Below, in pieces: positions 34,935-47,334 of a stretch of DNA of 64,000 bases. The stretch comes from Procambarus clarkii. Taxonomy: Eukaryota > Arthropoda > Malacostraca > Decapoda > Cambaridae. The notes beneath the pieces are model-generated. The model saw only the letters and a list, made by a program, of their open reading frames with translations. It had not been told where the DNA came from and did not search any database. The stretch lies in contig NC_091208.1 in assembly GCF_040958095.1 (NCBI RefSeq), forward strand, positions 14,774,952 through 14,838,951, in the 5' to 3' direction. How positions within the stretch are numbered: the stretch's first letter is position 1; every line of letters begins with the position of its first letter. Both the position numbers and the translations under genes were made by a program.

Positions 34935-35802
34935 CCGGCATTGGCCCCCAATTTCTGTTACCTAGCTAGTACGCACAGCTCGTATATCAATGGATAGTGA
35001 TATAAATTCTAGTGTAGGGTAAGTTCACTATCATTAAACAAAAGTCAACACCAGAGTGCCCCTACGTAGGACAGGAATATATATTTAAAAGATCAGGTGA
35101 AATAAACATGCACATAAAAAAATATATATAAAATAATCGATAACAAACAATTATTATGCACGTTTTCAAAATGACACAAAAGGTATTCAGTTCAATAACA
35201 CGAGAGAATTATTTGGCTTTAAATACATAAGAAAATCTCCACAGACAAATAAATTTACCCTACGGAACAATAGAACAGTGGCTTTAGGCATTGTATGTAC
35301 TAGCTCTACCTATAAGTCAACCAATCTTTGTAAAAATTTATTGTATGTATGTACCTTACCTAAATAAACATTTTATTTATTTTTTTTTTTTTATAACAAA
35401 ACAAATGACTTATTGAAACGAAGTATCCCAGGTGGTGTTCTCTCGACTACTGACTAGCTCACGGGCAGCACAACCCACACTCCCCCTCCCTCATGGGATG
35501 GCAAGCGAGTACGTTATATAATTTCCAAATAATTAAATGAGAAATGTAATCGTGCTAACACAGACATAAGATGAAATAAAATATAATTCACAACATGCAA
35601 ATAAAATAATAATAACATTAATAAAAATACAATATATGTATATAAGATAAATATTCAGGTATAAATTATTTAAGAGGTGACATCTGGCAACTCAACACGT
35701 ACAATTTCCTGGTCCAAAAGCTGACAGGACAAGGACAAGCATTAATCAGGTGAATAAGCGAGCCTGCTCCTTGCTCCAACTATGCTGCCATGTACTACTA
35801 CA
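34935..35802 (-). repeat. 5' LTR and primer site of element D
   Basis: On the minus strand it starts TGTAGTAGTACATGG (35,802) and ends CTAGGTAACA (34,956). AATTGGGGGCCAATGCCGGG, a primer-site-like sequence similar to that of element C, follows at about 34,935-34,953. A CCAGATGTCAC block is shared with the element C LTR. Downstream leader sequence resumes beyond element B at 25,862, so B split this element. A LINE 3' end is inserted within the LTR. Confidence 0.65.
35272..35393 (+). repeat. LINE 3'-end fragment inside element D LTR
   Basis: The GTGGCTTTAGGCATTGTATG start, CTATAAGTCAACCAATCTTT, CTTACCTAAATAAAC and a T-rich tail look like a LINE 3' terminus. AATAAA motifs lie on the plus strand. 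Confidence 0.5.
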
Positions 35803-35817
35803 CATTTAAAAAAAAGA

Positions 35818-35821
<4 letters not shown>

Positions 35822-35911
<90 letters not shown>
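35822..35911. repeat. TA microsatellite
   Basis: About 90 bp of uninterrupted TA directly beyond the element D LTR. Confidence 0.98.
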
Positions 35912-35914
<3 letters not shown>

Positions 35915-36264
35915 GATATTATATTTAACAATTTATCTTACAAGAAATATTGTGAGTATCCATAACTATGGATACGAAACAAGCGGCAGCACAAAAAGGA
36001 TTACAGAGGGCACAAAAGATCTTTATCAGACCTTGTTGATTATTACATTAACAATTTCATTTATCCTTCATACCTTATTATTTCAATCTCTGCTAGTTAC
36101 AGAGAAGGTTCTGTTTCAAGAGTTATATATTTACAACAAGTCATTATACATTAATGGTAGGTTTTATCGCTAATACACTATTGCATAATCCAATCTTAGA
36201 GGCATTGCAATTCCAGGTCACCCACAACAAAGTTAGAGCAAGACCATATAGAAGATAGTGAAAT
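35912..36264. other. No gene seen
   Basis: AT-rich sequence between a TA array and the long inverted repeat. Confidence 0.5.
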
Positions 36265-38920
36265 ATGAGACTATGACCGTGCGCTCCATCACTGAGAATG
36301 GGAAGGGAAGCCACAGATGGATGACGAGTGATAATTGTCCGATCTGGGTGTGGTTTCTGATTATCCCAGGGTCTTTTAATGGGTGATTATGTGGTGTAGA
36401 GGCTATCATACATGGTGAGATAATGCGAGATGGATGAGTGTGTTTAATTCCACACTAGGTGGTCCTGATGTGAGTTTTGCAGTTAACCTCAAAGGATGGG
36501 TAATGTGTATTGAAAGTGTATGTTTAGAACACATAGATTTGTTTGTTGTTTGTCCACTCCATTGCTGGAATGGGATGACATATGGATGAGCGTAATGGAT
36601 GAGAGGCAATAAGCGCGATAACTAGGTATGGTTTCTAGTTACCCATCCACCCCTCCCCCTCAACCCTCCTGATGGATGAGGAGTGATAATTGCAAGACCC
36701 GGGTGTGGTTTCCAGCTATCCAAGCCTTCTTGATGTGCGATTATGTGGTGTGGACCGTCGCTTCAATGCTGATGATGGGTGACAGATCATGCTCATAGAT
36801 GAGGATGATTAATCCTACAGTAAACGTGTGCAAGCAGGTTGAGGTTGTCTGGTTAACCCGCTCGCTCTTGAATCATGATTATATAGAGGGTCCCCCACTC
36901 AATTAGTAGAAAAGGGTGACATAAGGACGGATGATGGGTGTCCGTGACGGATGCGCGTGATCGAGCTGTGGTGGGTGTGGGGAGAGGTGTACTACCGCGC
37001 TTCTCGCACCTCTATTTCGCTGCTCTTAGAGCTAGCCAATGTCATCTCTATTATGCTCCTCATACCCACTCAGCGGTTGATCTTAGTAGTTTAAAGTCAT
37101 ATTTTGTATGTAGTAATCTCCAAAACATCCATAGTAAAAAACATACTCTATCCAGAGGACGTCTATCGGTGTACCCCAGCAATGTCTCCAGCAGATTAAT
37201 CCCAAACGTTTCCCAATTACACCCTCCATAACTTCCAGTTGGAGGTGAAGTGAAGTGTTTTGGGTAATTTCCACATTACTACCCCCCCATCCCCCCCACT
37301 CTCACTGCAACATCTGGTGTCACTTCAATATTATTATTATAATACACACCAAATAAATATTAGTGTTATTCTTGTAACATAACCAACAGGGAAACACCTC
37401 TTTGTACAAATTTCATTTCATATCCTCCTGATGCAACTGTTCGCATAGCATTTCCTTTCACCTCATGCATCTGTTAACTAAGCAGTTACATTCATAAAAG
37501 ATACGAGATTTGGCGAACATGTCATTTCACCTGATGGGACTGTTCACACCAAAGTGTGGTGTGAACACTTAGATGATGCGAAAATCTCCTGATGCGACTG
37601 TTCACATAGCATTTCCTTTCACCTTATGCAGCCGTTCATATAAAGTTTAGTTCTTTGTCATGTTCTCATAATGTTCTTAGCATGTTCTGTGTTCATTGCA
37701 TCCTCTTACATGTTCTTTAAAATCAAATATACAATTGTTTGTCATTCAGTAATTAGTTCTTTGTCAAATATTTTCACCCGCAGTACAGTCAACTACGTTA
37801 ATGTATCAACTTATCAACTTATTAGTTCTTACCAACACTGTTTTTAAACAAATTGCACTTTATTCAGTAACAAATTTACTTTAGTGGGCCATCCAGAGGC
37901 TTAGGGCCCGCGCAGGAATATCCCTGAAAAAAAAATTACCAAGGTAATCTTTTCCTGACGCTTCTTAACTAGCGAAGCGTAACTTCTTAAAACACTTTCT
38001 TAACAGTCGTTATGCCTTCTTGGAATAAGAAAAAAATAGTCAAGGGGAACTTTCTACACTGTTCTTAACTGAATATCACTTCCCTCAACTGGAAATAGTC
38101 AAGCTTACCACGTGCGGAGATTGACACAGTCACTCATCGTCTTAACCATCACTAATTGGAGGCGTTGAGCTAGGCTGCTCATCACATTATCTGATTACTA
38201 ATTGGAAGCGTTAAGCAAAGGGTTGATAGAGAGATTCTTGTGTGTCTCCACATACAAAACAGATCGTGAGATTCATTTATGAGTATGTAGACTTTAGTTT
38301 TAGTTTAAAAAAAATCCCAAACCGTATAACGTAACCAAAACATGGAAACATCCAATAAGGAGGTTTTTCGACTAGAGGCAACACTCAACACACAAACACA
38401 CATATCACAACTCACATCACACAAAAGACAACAACACACAACACACAACAGACATCGCACAACACACAACACGCAACACACAAAACACATCACACAACGC
38501 ACATCACAACACACAACACACAAAACAAATTACACGACAATCAACACACATCATACAAATCACAAAACAAAACAACACACAAATCACAACACACAAATCA
38601 CAACACACAAAACACAACACACATCACAAAAAAACACACATCACAAAACACAAAACATATCACAAAACACAACACAACACAAATCACCAAACACAACACA
38701 CATCACAAAACACAACACAACACAACACACATCACAAAACACAACACACATCACAAAACACAACACACATCACAAAACACAACACACATCACGAAACACA
38801 ACACACATCACAAAACACAACACACATCACAAAACACAACACACATCACCCACACGTCTGTTTTAAATGAAGTGTCTATTAAAGTACCGTATATGTATTA
38901 TTATTATTTAATATACACTC
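36265..38920 (+). repeat. Left arm of 7.2-kb long inverted repeat
   Basis: Its reverse complement matches 40,495-43,480 in order. Anchors include GCGCTCCATC(A/G)CTGAGAATGG (36,285 with 43,455), ATTATGTGGTGTAGAGGCT (36,384 with 43,336), CCAAAACATGGAAACATCCA (38,335 with 41,075) and ACGTCTGTTTTAAATGAAGT (38,854 with 40,570). Inner sequence near the CAACA-type array is almost identical and outer sequence is more diverged. Confidence 0.9.
38386..38860 (+). repeat. CACA/AACACA-type imperfect minisatellite in left arm
   Basis: Irregular tandem units of ACATCACAAAACACAAC. The mirror array lies at 40,568-41,010. Open frames on it are artefacts. Confidence 0.9.
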
Positions 38921-40494
38921 ATAACTTAACCAATAATGTCTCTCTCTTATGTAACTGTTCTCATAGTCTGTTAGTTGGTGATGTTGGTGTGTCTCAATGT
39001 AAAGTACTGTATGTGTATTAATAATATGAACTCATAAAACGAGTTTTGGATAACCGTTTCCTTACACCTAATGCAACTGTTCAAATAAATAGTGTGTGTA
39101 AAGGGGCAGGAGTTGTCAATGCACATATCTAAATGCTGTTTACAAAAATATTTTCGCATACGTAGCTGACTATACACATATCCAAATAGTGTTTACGAAA
39201 TAAATACACATCAGTTGACTATACACATATCCCAATTGCGTTTACAATTGCGTTTTTGCGTCATAAATACATATCAGTTGTCTATATACATCGAAATGGT
39301 GTTTACATAATTAAATCCACATTTCTAAGACAACTTCATGCATTAAAAATTCTCCAAAACATCAATAATACCTTCCAAGATCATTTTAATTGTCACTTGC
39401 ACTCTTTAACATGACTTTATACATCAAAATGATACTCTCATATCATCTTTATTCTCAATAAACACTCTCAAAGACAACAGGAATACTCTCTGTAGTATAT
39501 TTACGTAAAAGAATACTCTCAGTATCATCAAAATTATTCTCTTAAACATTAAAAGTAGTTTTCTAGTATGAAATATTACTCTCTCTCTGTACCAAACATT
39601 GTTCATCATTCAATATATAAGTAGTTAAGGACAATTTTTCAAGACTTATATAAACTAAAGTTTATGTAAAACTTACAATGACAAGACGTGTTGTAGCCTC
39701 AAACAACTTTTAAGTAATATATCCAACTAAGCCTGTGCAACTTTATGTACTAATAAACTTATGCTTCAAATAAAAGTGTATAAAATAACTATCTTTATAT
39801 AATAGTACAAGTTCTTTAAGACATTTACAGTCAAAACTCGCGATTAACATTTAATATATCACAAAACACAACTCTTTAAGTAACTAGTTCACCTTTTTGA
39901 AACAAACTTTCATTTCTCTTTTTTAATTATTCTGTTAAAATATACCTTCTTAGCCACTTTATCCTGAACATTTCTCTAAACAACACTGAATAATCTTACC
40001 AACTTGACTCATGTGTACTAACCTAACCAACCTAACAATCTTAATGTAACTTACTTAGTCCAACCTACCTATTCCTCCCTATCTTAGCTAACTGAACCAG
40101 CATGCATAACCTAAATAATCCTATGTTCTTATCATAGCATAACTTATTTTAAGCATCATCTCGTTCTCACTGAAACATGAACTCTTATTTATTTACACAG
40201 ACAACACTCATTTACACATACAATTACACTTGCAAGCTTATAATTACATTGACAATCTTATACAACATAAGCAAAATGCTCAAATCAGTCACACAAACAC
40301 AGACAGAGACTTGATACATTCAATACCTAAAGCCACTAGTATACATAGCGTTTCTGGCAATATAATTGATTTAGTTTCACCTTCTCTTTTATCCTCCCCT
40401 TTTCTCTCTTAGTCTAATATAGCCTTACCTTTTCCTCACTCTTTATCCTCTCTACGTTATATTTAAAGTTTCTCTTTCTTATTTTCTAAGTGTT
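38921..40494. other. Spacer of the long inverted repeat, no gene seen
   Basis: About 1.57 kb of AT-rich sequence with several imperfect internal repeats (CATATCCAAATAGTGTTTAC-like blocks at 39,180-39,310). A CTAAAGCCACTAG...GCGTTTC block near 40,328 resembles the LINE 3' UTR at 29,548. No ORF of note. Confidence 0.6.
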
Positions 40495-40567
40495 TGAAAT
40501 ATTCAACATAAATAATAATAATATACATACGATACTTTAAAAAACCTGAGACACTTCATTTAAAACA

Positions 40568-41010
40568 GACGTGTGTGTGATGTGTGTTGTGTTTTGTGAT
40601 GTATGTTGTGTTTTGTGTTTTGTGATGTGTGTTGTGTTGTGATGTGTGTTGTGTTTTGTGATGTGTGTTGTGTTTTGTGATGTGTGTTGTGTTTTGTGTT
40701 TTGTGATGTGTGTTGTGTTGTGATGTGTGTTGTGTTTTGTGATGTGTGTTGTGTGTTGTGTTTTGTGATGTGTGTTGTGTTGTGTTTTGTGATGTGTATT
40801 GAGTTGTGTTGTGTTGTGTGTTTTGTGAAGTGTGTTGTGTTGAGTTGTGTTGTGTGTTTTGTGATGTGTGTTGTGTTTTGTGATGTGTGTTGTGTTGTGT
40901 GTTTTGTGATGTGTGTTGTGTTTTGTGATGTGTGTTGTGTTGAGTTGTGTTGTGTGTGTTGTGATGTGTGTTGTGTGTTGTTGTCTTTTGTGTGATGTGA
41001 GTTGTGATAT
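40568..41010 (+). repeat. TGTGTTG-type minisatellite in right arm
   Basis: GATGTGTGTTGTGTTTTGT units, complementary to the left-arm array. Confidence 0.9.
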
Positions 41011-42857
41011 GTGTGTTTGTGTGTTGAGTGTTGCCTCTAGTCGAAAAACCTCCTTATTGGATGTTTCCATGTTTTGGTTACGTTATACGGTTTGGGATTT
41101 TTTTTAAACTAAAACTAAAATCTACATACTCATAAATGAATCTCACGATCTGTTTTGTATGTGGAGACACACAAGAATCTCTCTATCAACCCTTTGCTTA
41201 ACGCTTCCAATTAGTAATCAGATAATGTGATGAGCAGCCTAGCTCAACGCCTCCAATTAGTAATCAGATAATGTGATGAGCAGCCTAGCTCAACGCCTCC
41301 AATTAGTGATGGTTAAGGCGATGAGAGACTGTGTCAATCTCCGCACGTGGTAAGCTTGAATATTTCCAGTTGAGGGAAGTGATATTTAGTTAAGAACAGA
41401 GTAGAAAGATCCCTTTGACTATTTTTTCTTACTCCAAGAAGGCAAAACGGCTGTTAGAAAAGTGTTGAAAGAAGTTACGCTTCACTATTTTCAGTTGAGA
41501 GAGGTGTTATTTTAGTCAAGAAATTATGAAAGTAAGTATTTTCAGTTGATTGATGGATAATTTAGTTAAGAAACGTCAGGAAAGGATTGTCTTCGTAAAT
41601 TTGTTACTGAATAAAGTGCAGATTTGTTTAAAAACAGTGTTGGTAAGATATAATAAGTTGATAAGTTGATACATTAACGCAGTTGACCGTACTGCAAAAT
41701 ATTTGACAAAGAACTTGTTACTGAATGACAAACAATTGTATATTTGATTTTAAAGAACATGTAAGAGGATGCAATGAACACAGAACATACTAAGAACAAT
41801 ATGAGAACATGATAAAGCACTAAACTATATATGAACAGCTGCATGAGGTGAAAGGAAATGTTATGTGAACAGCCAGATCATGTGGAAGGTCATGTTCACC
41901 AAATATCTCTACCTTTCATGAATGTAACTGCTATGTAAACCGATGCATCAGGTGAAAGAAAACACTATGTGAACAGTCCCATCAGGTGAAAGGACATGTT
42001 CACCAAATCTCTTTTTATCTTTTATAAATGTAACTGCTAAGTGAACAGATGCATCAGGAGGATAGGACATTAAATTTGTACAATGAGGTGTTTCCCTGTT
42101 GGTTACGTTACAAGAATAACACTAACATTTATTTGTTGTGTATTATAATAATAATATTGAAGTGACACCACATGTTGCTGTTGGGAAGGTGGGGGGGGGA
42201 TGTCGGGGGTAGTAATGTGGCCATTACCCAAAACACTTCAGTTCACCTCCAACTGGAGGTTAGGATGGGTGAAAAGGGCCAACTTTTGGGTTTGATCTGC
42301 TGGAGGCATTGCTGGGGTACACCAGATAGACGTCCTCTGGATAGTGTGTTTTTTCCTATGGATGTTGTAGGGATTACTACATACAAAATATGACTACTTT
42401 AAACTACTAAGATCAACCACTGAGTGGTTATGAGGAGCATAATGGAGATGACATCGGCTCGTTCTGAGAGGAGCGCGGTAGTGCACCTCCCCCCACACAC
42501 CCCACGCCTGCTCCATCACATGCATCCGTCACGGACACCCGTCATCCATCCATCTGTCACCCGTCTCCACTGATTGAGTGGGGAACCCTCTATATGATCA
42601 TGATTCAAGAGGGAGCGGGTTAACCTTCATACCACATCCGGCGTCCACACGTTTATCATGTGAATAATCACGCTCATCCACCTGTCATCCATCTCAGCAT
42701 GGAGGGGGACGGTCCACACCACATAATCGCTCATCAAGAGGGCTGGTATAGCTGGAAACCGCACCCGGGAGTCTTGATTATCACTCCTCATCCGTCAGTC
42801 ATTCATCAGGATGGCTGAATGGGAGGGATGAGGTGGTGGGCTGAGGAGAGTTCGTAG

Positions 42858-43097
42858 GGGTTATCTTGAGATTTCGGGGCTTTTTAGTGTCCCCGCGGCC
42901 CGGTTCTCGACCAGGTCTCCACTCCCAGGAAGCAGCCCGTGACAGCTGACTAACACCCAGGTACCTATTTTACTGCTAGGTAACAGGGGCATAGGGTGAA
43001 AGAAACTCTGCCCATTGTTTCTCGCCGGCGTCTGGGATCGAACCCAGGACCACAGGATCACAAGTCCAGCGTGCTGTCCGCTCGGCCGACCGGACCA
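42858..43097 (-). mobile_element. tRNA-derived SINE, copy 2
   Basis: Reverse complement of the SINE at 17,733. The B box is present as GGGTTCGATCCC on the minus strand and the end is AGATAACC at 42,858. It is absent from the left inverted-repeat arm, so it inserted after the arms formed. Confidence 0.88.
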
Positions 43098-43480
43098 GGT
43101 CTCGCGATTATTACCTCACATCCATCACGCTCATCCATATGTCTTCCCGTTCCAGCAATGGCGTGGACGCATAACAAACAAATCTACATTTTCTAAACAT
43201 ACACTTTCAATACACATATTACCCTTCCCTTGAGGCTAACTGCAGAACCCACATCAGGACCACCTAGCGTGCAATTAAACACACTCATCCGTCACACATT
43301 ATCTCACCCATCTCACCGTGGAGGACAGCCTCTACACCACATAATCACCCAATAAGAGACCATGGGATAACCAGAAAGCACGCCCGGGGTCGGACGATTA
43401 TCACTCGTCATCCATCAGTCATCCAACTATGGCTTACCTTCCCATTCTCAGCGATGGAGCGCATGGTCGTACTCACTTCC

Positions 43481-44261
43481 CCCATGATCCAGAAACTGGT
43501 TAAATGTCAAGGACTCTACACAAGAATCGTATCAGACACTTGACCGAGAAGAGATAAGAATCGTCAGCTGTTACAAGTGTACGACGGCCAAATGTTGTCC
43601 GCATGCTACAAGTGTGTATATTTAAATAGAATCAAAAGTAACGATTGTGCATAAACGTAAACGCATTCGGGGTCACAGCCGAGAGGTCCCGGGTTCGTTT
43701 GCCGGGGCAGGACATGAGTGTTTGGGCAATGCTCCTTTTCACCTGATGCCACTGTTCACCTTGCAGTAAATAGCTACACCTGGGAGTTAGGTATCTGCTG
43801 ACGTGTGTTGCATTAAGGGGAATGACCACCTGACACCATTGTTCAGTAGGAGGAAGAGGATTAGGGAGGGTTGCCAGATGGGGAAATAATGATTTAATTT
43901 TATAAAATATATAATATCAGTTTTGTTTCTAATGTGTATGTTCGTTCGTATGTACGAACCCAATTGAAGAAGACTGACGGTGGCAGTAGAGAAGTGACAA
44001 TATTATGTCAATAACAAAAGAGGATCTGGCATGACTAGTTAGTGTTTATGAATTTATTTTGCAAATATGAATATCTAGCGGATATTTATTGTTATTTTGG
44101 TATTGTTTTTCGATTTGCTCTGATTGACCATTCCAACTAGTTTTTTTTTTTATACCACAGGTGGGTACAGGAACAGACGTCTGCTGAGTCATGTTAGCAT
44201 GCTGAGAGCCGTCGCTTCCCAGAGCTTATGGTAAGCCTTACCCACTGTGTGTAGTTTCCTG
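43481..44261. other. No gene seen; diverged SINE-like segment at 43,640-43,850
   Basis: GGTCCCGGGTTCG (43,686) followed by TTTTCACCTGATGCCACTGT and GCAGTAAATAGCTACACCTGG resembles the SINE body but differs from the main family. The rest is unique or AT-rich. Confidence 0.45.
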
Positions 44262-44518
44262 ACAGGGGTCTGACAGCTGAGTGGACAGCACTGGGGATTC
44301 GTAGTCCTAAGGTTCTGGGTTCGATCCCCGGTGGAGGCGGAAACAAATGGGCATAGTTTCTTTCACCCTGATGCCCCTATTTACCTAGCAGTTAATAGGC
44401 ACCAGGAAGTTAAACTGCTGCTACGGGCTGCTTCCTGGGGATGTGTGACAAAAAGGAGGCCAGATCGAGGACCGGGCCGCGAGGACGCTAAGCCCCGAAA
44501 TTATCTCAAGATAACCTC
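44262..44518 (+). mobile_element. tRNA-derived SINE, diverged copy
   Basis: The GGTTCTGGGTTCGATCCCC B box region, TTTCTTTCACCCTGATGCCC and the CCGAAATTATCTCAAGATAACCTC end are present. The AGCTGAGTGGACAGCA head differs from the other copies. Confidence 0.8.
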
Positions 44519-44526
44519 CCTTAGAA

Positions 44527-44784
44527 TTCCACCCGCCAATCGTGTAACAACTCGGTACACAATCCTGGATGAACAAAGGAGTACAGTTAAGGATTGGCGC
44601 CTAGTCTATTCTCCCCGGCCACGATGCGAAACTTTGTTTTATTTGTGAATAATACCTTGCGAGAATTAGCTATTTATTTTTCAGACATATTTAGAAATAC
44701 GTGACTCGCCAGCCAGTCACAATTGTCTTAGCCCAAGAACTGTGCTGACAACATTGTGCTGACAACATTACGTGCAAGAACTGT
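44527..44784 (-). repeat. Left flank of satellite locus, paralogous to 59,880-60,175
   Basis: The reverse complement matches 59,960-60,175 (for example GAGTACAGTTAAGGATTGGC with its complement near 60,110, and AGCTATTTATTTTTCAGACA near 60,020). It ends in two satellite monomers (about 44,738-44,784). Confidence 0.8.
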
Positions 44785-46528
44785 CCTGTGTTATGATCCC
44801 AGGCAGCCGAAAAACGAGTCTTCCCTTTGAGAATTATTCTATCAAGCCTGACCTGACTAGGAGGTCGGAGATATACAAACATGAAGATACATGAAATAAT
44901 TGGGTAAATTCGCTAAACAATTTGAGAATATGGGCAGTGAATAAGAAAATAGATAAGTGACTGGTTATGAGATGTGGATAATTTGCTGGAGGCGTGACTC
45001 GCTTGAGAGGAGCTTGAGCCACTTGAGCTGAAGAAATCGCGAGGGGAAGCCACACTCCGTGTTTGCCCCTGTTAAAGAGGAACCCCTAGTTGATATACCC
45101 TCAAGAGAAAGGAAGTGGACAGACGTCTCGACTGAGGAATAAGTTAGGAGGCGTGCCAGCTCAAGTCAAGAACTGCAGAAGGTATTAAGGGGACAGTTAA
45201 GGCAGTTCTGTGGGTAGCCTGAGGTACCCACAGTGTCGCGTCAGAGAGCGCCCTGCATGAGACCTTATTGTGGTAAGCCCAAATTTAGCCAGTTTACAGT
45301 GATTGCCGGTAATTGATCGTGTGCCCAGCGATCATAGCGATTGTTTATTGATACGTTAGACATGTTTTGGTAAGGCAGGAAGCCTAAATAAGAGGACGGA
45401 GATGAGAGAGACAGCTGGAGGGACGAGCAGCATGTCCTCTCCCGTCAACCGACCGGCGGTGGAGGACCGCTCCCAGAGCGAGGAGCCGCCCGCCAGGCAA
45501 GGCGGAGCATGGACCAGCCCAAACGGGAGAGTCCACTCTCACAGTATGTAGAGAGCAAGGAGATGTTAGGTACGAACATATTGTGTGGTTATTTTCGTTT
45601 ACGTGTTTAAGGGGAAACGTTTTTATTGGCGTATCAATGGGTTGCAGGTTTGTCTTTGGAAGGAGTTGCTGAGAGAACTTTGAGGCCAGTAGAGGAGGAT
45701 TCAGTGGATGGAACTGCAAGGCTATTGAAGAAATACTTAGCTCTGTGGAAGAGCAGACCCTATAGTGAGGAGTTGGACCTCAAGCTGTGAGAGGAGAAAC
45801 AGTGGAGAAGAGTTTACATGCTTTTGTGATACCAGTGGTGAAGCACCATTGTTGATCAAGGAAGACTTCATGGTATGGCAGCCAGGAGAGCTGTGGAGGA
45901 CCCTGGTAGAAGTGGTGAAGCACCACTGTTGCTCAAGGTACAGCAGCCTGGAGGAGCTGCGGAGGGTCCTGGTAGATAAACCCGGAAGAACCTGAAGATA
46001 TCAGGGCAGTGAGCTTCCAGATGTGGAAGGGAAGTTCTGGTTGATTACTTGTAGGGAGTTGGTAGAGTGTTTGGTTGTCATTAGCGTGCAAGACGCAGTG
46101 AAAGGTGAGTGATTGTTTGCCATTTGTGTGCCAAGGAGTACTTATACTGAAGTATAGAGTTATAGTCGTAGGCTGGATTACCTGCAGAGACATACATATG
46201 TGTTCTAGGACTGATAGGGTGATCGATTTATCATTGTTGTATATCAAGGAACATTTATACTAATATTTATGTTATTGCATTCATACGCTGGTTTTCCTTG
46301 CACATGTTTATAGATATATATTCTCATGCTGATAGTGCAACATTGTGTTATAAGACTTGACCTACTTGAGGAGGTTGGTAGTATTAGGTGGTGAATCAGG
46401 AGACAGGACACCGCTTGATAAGCAGATGATGTAGTTCTGATGGTGTTGGAGTGCAACCTGACTGAAATAGTATAGAGTGTAGGATTCATTATTAATATTA
46501 TTATATGTGTGTATGTATTGTGTATGTG

Positions 46529-46683
46529 TTGACCAGATCACACACTAGAATTTGAAGGGACGACGACGTTTTGGTCCGTCCTGGACCAATCTCGGACGGA
46601 CCGAAACGTCGTCGTCCCTTCAAATTCTAGTGTGTGATCTGGTCAACATACTTCAGCCACGTTATTGTGACTCATCGCCTGCA
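46529..46683 (+). mobile_element. Hairpin-type short insertion with 13-bp target duplication
   Basis: Arms of 54 nt (46,528-46,581 and 46,594-46,647) pair with one G-U type mismatch around a 12-nt loop, followed by a 36-nt unpaired tail. TATTGTGTATGTG is repeated at 46,516-46,528 and 46,684-46,696. The LTR relatives lack the insert. Confidence 0.85.
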
Positions 46684-46844
46684 TATTGTGTATGTGCTTT
46701 GTCCAGTAAATGTATTCAAATTTGCTGGTGTTTGCCCTTGTCCTAGTGAGGCTTCCCAGGAAGTAGGAAAGAAGGAGAGAGAAAGAACCAAGAATTACAG
46801 CTGTGGACAGAGTAGAACGGAATAATAATAATAGGTCAAAGGGA

Positions 46845-47089
46845 GTCGGTCGGCCGAGCGGACAGCACGCTGGACTTGTGATCCTGTGGTCCTGGGTTCG
46901 ATCCCAGGCAACGGCGAGAAACAATGGGCAGAGTTTCTTTCACCCTATGCCCCTGTTACCTAGCAGTAAAATAGGTACCTGGGTGTTAGTCAGCTGTCAC
47001 GGGCTGCTTCCTGGGGATGGAGGCCTGGTCGAGGACCGGGCCGCGGGGACACTAAAAAGCCCCGAAATCATCTCAAGATAACCTCAAGA
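46845..47089 (+). mobile_element. tRNA-derived SINE, copy 3 (inside solo LTR)
   Basis: Near-identical to copies 1 and 2. It has GGCCGAGCGGACAGCACGC, the B box GGGTTCGATCCC and the end ATCTCAAGATAACCTC. It interrupts a GGTCAAA/AGGGGATTGAGG junction that is continuous in element B LTRs (27,720 and 34,645). Confidence 0.88.
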
Positions 47090-47334
47090 AGGGGATTGAG
47101 GAGATCATATCACATGAGGAGAGAGTGGGGAGTCACAGCGGCTCCAGTGGGTGTGCGCGCGTGACAACTAGGCTACGTATTGGAGCTGCATCCCCTAAAC
47201 GTGTGACGTTGAGCCCCTCTATAAGAGCCAGAAGCGCTCAGGGTGATCTCCTGGTAAAGTACAAGCACTCTACCGAGTTTTGGGTTGGGCTGTCCATAAA
47301 GAAGGATCAACGACAACACCAACCACAATACCTG

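Larger units (their letters stand above)
40495..43480 (-). repeat. Right arm of 7.2-kb long inverted repeat
   Basis: Complement of 36,265-38,920. It is longer because of a SINE (42,858-43,097) and a tandem duplication of about 45 bp (AATCAGATAATGTGATGAGC at about 41,217 and 41,262), which is single in the left arm. Confidence 0.9.
44789..47330 (+). mobile_element. Solo LTR of an element B-related family
   Basis: TGTTATGATCCCAGGCAGC at the start and CACCAACCACAATA at the end match the B LTR ends. CCTG is duplicated at 44,785-44,788 and 47,331-47,334. The 2,542-bp length includes two later insertions: a 155-bp hairpin and a SINE. It lies within the 27-bp satellite, so recombination between two LTRs probably removed the internal part after insertion there. 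Confidence 0.9.
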
